Shown one piece after another: positions 61,172 to 64,000 of a stretch of DNA of 64,000 nucleotides (the first letter of the stretch is position 1; each line of letters starts with the position of its first letter). Both the position numbers and the translations under genes were made by a program. This DNA comes from Tuwongella immobilis (GTDB taxonomy: Bacteria; Planctomycetota; Planctomycetia; Gemmatales; Gemmataceae). The notes beneath the pieces are model-generated. The model was not told the DNA's origin. It saw nothing but the letters and a program-made list of their open reading frames with translations, and did no database searches. The stretch spans positions 248,001-312,000 of the forward strand of contig NZ_LR593887.1 of NCBI RefSeq assembly GCF_901538355.1. Reading direction: 5' to 3'.

Positions 61172-61432
61172 TCAAACAGGCCAAGGGATGCATGAGTACG
61201 TCACGCCTTCATCGATCCTCAGCTGATCAGGTTTGATGGTTTGCGAGAATTCAAGCGGAAAAACAGGAACATGCAACAGCCGCCCGATTGCTCCTGTCGG
61301 AGGTACGTCGGGAGTGAGCCTCTCGCGCACGGCTGCGAGTTGCTCTTCAGAGAGAAACCACCCAGTGATGAGAATGCCATCATACGGTTGCCCTGAACAA
61401 ATCACATTGAGGCAGTCGATCAAGGTAGACAT
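61172..61432 (-). CDS. Predicted immunity protein
   Basis: 86 aa from ATG 61432 with GGAGGG upstream (MSTLIDCLNVICSGQPYDGI). A frame directly after its stop (HPLACLSAAMVLSSPGVRIV to about 61095) could be its original C-terminus after a frameshift. Confidence 0.5.
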   Translation of the reverse strand: MSTLIDCLNVICSGQPYDGILITGWFLSEEQLAAVRERLTPDVPPTGAIGRLLHVPVFPLEFSQTIKPDQLRIDEGVTYSCIPWPV

Positions 61433-61510
61433 CACAATCAGCCCTCCTCGGTCTGTCGATGCCATGCGCAACTTGAGATGGGTTCATCAGGTCGTGAGAG
61501 ACAAGGAACT

Positions 61511-61733
61511 TTACTGCCCAGTTCGGAAGAATGCCACGAGAGTTTCCGAACGCCATTTCTGATATGCAGCGTTCATGGCGTTCAGGTCATCTCCCGGCAG
61601 TGGTGTTTTCATCCGTTGCAGCATGGCCAACTCTTGTCGAAGTAAGTCGGCAACCCGTTCACACTGTACCGCATCCTCGAGCAGTTGTTGTTTGGTGGTC
61701 GCGGAGATTAAAGGCGATTTCGAGGCCGCTCAT
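61511..61733 (-). pseudogene. Helical gene remnant
   Basis: Open frame ATKQQLLEDAVQCERVADLL to WRSETLVAFFRTGQ, with a TGA upstream and no good start. It looks like the end of a toxin or immunity protein. Confidence 0.4.
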
Positions 61734-61779
61734 GATCCCGCATCTTCCCCAGCCAATTCTCTGGTGATCTGTGGAGTTT

Positions 61780-62017
61780 CCAGAAGTTTTCGTGCAAATA
61801 CGGCTCTAGCAGCTTGGGTGAGAGATTCGCGATTGCTCGCTGGGCGGCGATTCCTGCCCATCGTCCGTGACGGTCTCGGCGAGTATTGTGAGCGAACGAA
61901 CAAAGTGATCGGCCTGCCGGGCTTCGTTCGCCCGCTCCATCCTCATCACCGGGTAGGTGAGCCGAACCCCCGTGACAGCTTTCTCGGGGGAAGCTCTTGC
62001 ACCAGGTGAGCTGGTAT
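61780..62017. repeat. Island repeat remnant
   Basis: GTGAGCGAACGAACAAAGTG near 61890 and GGGCTTCGTTCGCCCGCTCC near 61920, as in the elements at 12.0, 32.4 and 44.1 kb. No gene seen. Confidence 0.45.
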
Positions 62018-62425
62018 TCAGCACCCATCCAGCCTGAGTTCTACCGACCAGTGACCGAACGCCAGTCCCTTGCTGAACTCCGGTCGCGCTTCAACTTGTT
62101 GGAAAAACTGATCCGGGCCAACAAAGTCTCTGGATAGCAGCTTTGTTGGCTGGACTCCAAGACTGTCAGGCGGTGAGCAAGTAAAATGGATGGTTAATTG
62201 CTCATGCCAGATCGCTTCCTTTTCTGTGGAGTGGCTGAACTCCCGCACAAAATCGAAGTAGTCATCCGAAGCTTCCCAAAAAAGGTAGCTTTCATGGCAT
62301 TCCACAGGCTCACTCGCAAAGCTCTTGAACACTGCCCATGCCACCGCCGGGTCGGGGCTGTCGAAGTCAAACCCCGAGTCGAGTAACCGTTGTCGCATCG
62401 CACTCTCGTACTCATCAACTGTCAT
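62018..62425 (-). CDS. Predicted immunity protein
   Basis: 135 aa from ATG 62425 (MTVDEYESAMRQRLLDSGFD), with GGAGAA upstream. Acidic, no family recognised. Follows the frameshifted AHH-like tip 62477-62930. Confidence 0.55.
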   Translation of the reverse strand: MTVDEYESAMRQRLLDSGFDFDSPDPAVAWAVFKSFASEPVECHESYLFWEASDDYFDFVREFSHSTEKEAIWHEQLTIHFTCSPPDSLGVQPTKLLSRDFVGPDQFFQQVEARPEFSKGLAFGHWSVELRLDGC

Positions 62426-62476
62426 GCGTGTTCTCCGATCCAAATCCTGGCAAGTTGTCCCGGTTCACAGGGGTTA

Positions 62477-62930
62477 TCAGGGGAACGCGCCAGCGGCAAT
62501 CTCGACCCGCATCTTGTCCAGTTCGTTGAAGAGGGCTTGGTGTTGTGTTGCCCAGTCGGTTCCCGCTCCATCGACAGCATCCTGGAGTCGATTGTCCGTC
62601 AGGCGATCGTCTTCGTTTGTGTGAAACTCGCCGCCTTTGTGGATTCGCAGATTCGGATCAGCCCGGAGAAGCACATTGGGCTTCGGAGTGCGCAGTGCCA
62701 TTCCGTTCGCCGACGAGTGAATCTCGATCTGGTGTTCCAGAACCAGCTCCCGGCCTTCCGGTTAGCGGGCACTTTGTTGTTCGTGCTTTGGACAATGTGG
62801 TGCGTATCCAGCCCGCTTTCCATCGTCGGCTTCAACCCCATGTTCTGGCGAAGAGTCTCTGCGGAGAATCGCCTCCCTTGGAACGAATTGCTCGATCGCC
62901 CGTCGGCATTGGCCCAGGTCCATTGGATGC
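62477..62930 (-). pseudogene. HINT fragment + AHH-like nuclease tip, frameshifted
   Basis: A HINT start (RAIEQFVPREAILRRD) is joined to a different frame, SGLDTHHIVQSTNNKVPANR. A shift then leads into ELVLEHQIEIHSSANGMALR and KPNVLLRADPNLRIHKGGEF, ending VEIAAGAFP. HHI...N.A....L......I....NG..L is the AHH/HNH-like pattern. At least two breaks, so inactive. Confidence 0.55.
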
Positions 62931-63005
62931 GACGGCCTCGGCGGCGAAGCGAACGAACGAACAATGGGTGCCGACGCGGGGCTTTGCTCGTTTGATGCCG
63001 ATACT
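62931..63005. repeat. Island repeat remnant
   Basis: GGCGGCGAAGCGAACGAACG with GGGCTTTGCTCGTTTGATGC, as at 12.05-12.12 kb, again next to an N-terminal HINT fragment. Confidence 0.5.
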
Positions 63006-63074
63006 CAGGGCGGCAACACGAACTTCCGCGCCAACGGCCGCGGGATGGAATTTTGTGTAGGACGCTCGGGTTCT

Positions 63075-63653
63075 TCAACTGATGGGCACGACTCTGGCAA
63101 TTGTATCTGTTGCCACAATTTCGCCGTAGTGTGATCTGTTCAACTTGTTATAGGCTGGTAGAGAGGTGGAGATCATCATGATTACAGGAAGGGGTTCGTT
63201 GGCATCGAACCCTTGCATGAGACGGGTATCCCATGGGATATTCGCTGTAGAACCATCCGTGTCCACGATCAAGGCAGCAATATCATTTGTGTAAATATCG
63301 GATGTGATCATCTTCTGAAGAACTACCTGAAGCCTTTCTAAATGGTTCTGAGATACACCGCTCAGGAAAAGATCAATAGCATCGAACGTGCCTGAGGAAT
63401 GAACTGTGCAGAATAAATCCTCGCACTCGCTCCACCACATTTGAAATGCAAGAGTGCCACCTGTGGCACAAGCCTCTTGGATTTTTGAGAGATCTCCAGC
63501 TTTGGCACTCTCACTGGCGCTCCAAGTAAGAAATTCCGAGGTCTTCGGATGAGTGAAAGATAGCTCGCAGTGCGTAGCCAGATCATGAATAAAGCGGAAG
63601 TTGCGTTCCGCTCTAATCTTGTAGAAATAGATTCTGATGTATTTGTCGGACAC
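63075..63653 (-). CDS. Predicted immunity protein
   Basis: 192 aa (IRIYFYKIRAERNFRFIHDL), mixed alpha/beta, ending IVATDTIARVVPIS. It starts 13 bp after the stop of the tip fragment 63666-63896. No family recognised. Confidence 0.55.
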   Translation of the reverse strand: MSDKYIRIYFYKIRAERNFRFIHDLATHCELSFTHPKTSEFLTWSASESAKAGDLSKIQEACATGGTLAFQMWWSECEDLFCTVHSSGTFDAIDLFLSGVSQNHLERLQVVLQKMITSDIYTNDIAALIVDTDGSTANIPWDTRLMQGFDANEPLPVIMMISTSLPAYNKLNRSHYGEIVATDTIARVVPIS

Positions 63654-63665
63654 TTGTGCTCCTGG

Positions 63666-63896
63666 TCAGTTGGGGCTCGGCAATGTTATTCCGTTTCCTG
63701 CTCCAAGGACGTCTTCGGCAATTTGATATGCCTCACGAGGCGTCCCCTCTTCCAAAACTGCCTTGACACCCACTCCTTCTTTTTGAGCTTGTAGTTTGAG
63801 CTTTTCAAGCTCGGCTCTGTATTGTGCTCGCTTGTGCGGATGAGCTTTCGCTTGGCCCGCCCACACTGACGAGTTCATTGTTTGGTACCCGAGCAT
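63666..63896 (-). CDS. Toxin-tip C-terminal part (partial or frameshifted)
   Basis: 76 aa with a charged helix (HKRAQYRAELEKLKLQAQKE) and EEGTPREAYQIAEDVLGAGN. A stop lies directly before ATG 63896. Other frames upstream (NLVGDLRKAGATEHIGGHEV, 63998-63930) suggest the tip begins outside the window and is frameshifted. The last 100 bp hold no other gene. Confidence 0.45.
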   Translation of the reverse strand: MLGYQTMNSSVWAGQAKAHPHKRAQYRAELEKLKLQAQKEGVGVKAVLEEGTPREAYQIAEDVLGAGNGITLPSPN

Positions 63897-64000
63897 CTAC
63901 ATCCGTATTCCCTATTGCGTTTGCTACTGGTTCACGACTTCGTGTCCCCCGATGTGCTCTGTTGCTCCTGCTTTTCGCAAGTCCCCTACAAGGTTGGCTT

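Noticed and set aside
1..64000. tRNA or rRNA genes, or an integration site at the island edge
   Set aside because: I found no cloverleaf or rRNA-like sequence by eye and no integrase gene; a tRNAscan/Infernal run would settle this.

Overview
The window looks like one chromosomal segment of a planctomycete, most likely of the Gemmata group (Gemmataceae). This rests on a fused MFS/spermidine-synthase-like protein, a short Hsp70-family protein, moderately high GC with many short hypothetical genes, and a large Ser/Gly-rich polymorphic-toxin locus. The assignment is an inference from gene style; no rRNA or other phylogenetic marker is present.

The left 7.6 kb is ordinary chromosomal backbone. 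It holds a fused multi-pass membrane/spermidine-synthase-domain protein (minus strand, 3' end outside the window), an Hsp70-family chaperone, a two-gene exported/membrane pair, an ankyrin-repeat protein, a hypothetical protein and a putative metallopeptidase.

From about 8 kb to the right edge the window is one large polymorphic-toxin island. About 28 toxin tips, intact or decayed, are each followed at once by a different small gene, the presumed cognate immunity gene, often with a 4-nt ATGA overlap. Five tips are attached to long carriers at 34.7-36.3, 40.2-43.5, 44.3-47.3, 48.9-50.6 and 52.6-54.2 kb. All carriers share a Ser/Gly-rich N-terminal segment and then one of three middle regions: pretoxin plus a HINT self-splicing domain, a region ending in an 'AQLRKMSAP' linker, or a region ending in 'LGKTGMIDDVPTPGKPP' linkers. 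The other tips are carrier-less cassettes. Each begins with a conserved leader block of 150-400 bp and a truncated piece of a linker or HINT domain, so most look like silent donors for recombination into a carrier.

Recognisable effector folds include an AHH nuclease, a BMT5-like (DUF2431) methyltransferase, an SCP1.201/DddA-like deaminase, a HAE/CxxC deaminase, a probable YwqJ-like deaminase with a SUKH-3 immunity protein, a ParB-like domain, two PD-(D/E)XK-type nucleases, an Ntox21-like RNase, a nucleotidyltransferase fold and several HExxH zincins. Immunity candidates include a SUKH-3 protein, an Imm1-like protein, a VOC-fold protein, a DUF416-like protein, a CdiI-like protein and two L7/L12-CTD-like proteins with four Cys. 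Two repair-type enzymes sit inside the island: an RNA-ligase-like protein translationally coupled to an immunity gene at 14 kb, and an AlkB-type demethylase tail-to-tail with the module carrying the methyltransferase toxin at 48 kb.

The island is full of recombination marks. These are a 2.18-kb direct repeat that appears identical (40.6-42.8 and 44.3-46.4 kb), a 1.06-kb inverted repeat (18.7-19.8 and 57.8-58.9 kb) around 38 kb, an IS3-family element at 17.2-18.4 kb, an internally deleted IS701-type remnant at 56.2 kb, and many frameshifts or nonsense changes in toxin ORFs while nearly all immunity ORFs stay open. Cassettes lie on the minus strand at 8-17 kb, on the plus strand at 18.5-56.2 kb and on the minus strand from 56.2 kb to the end.
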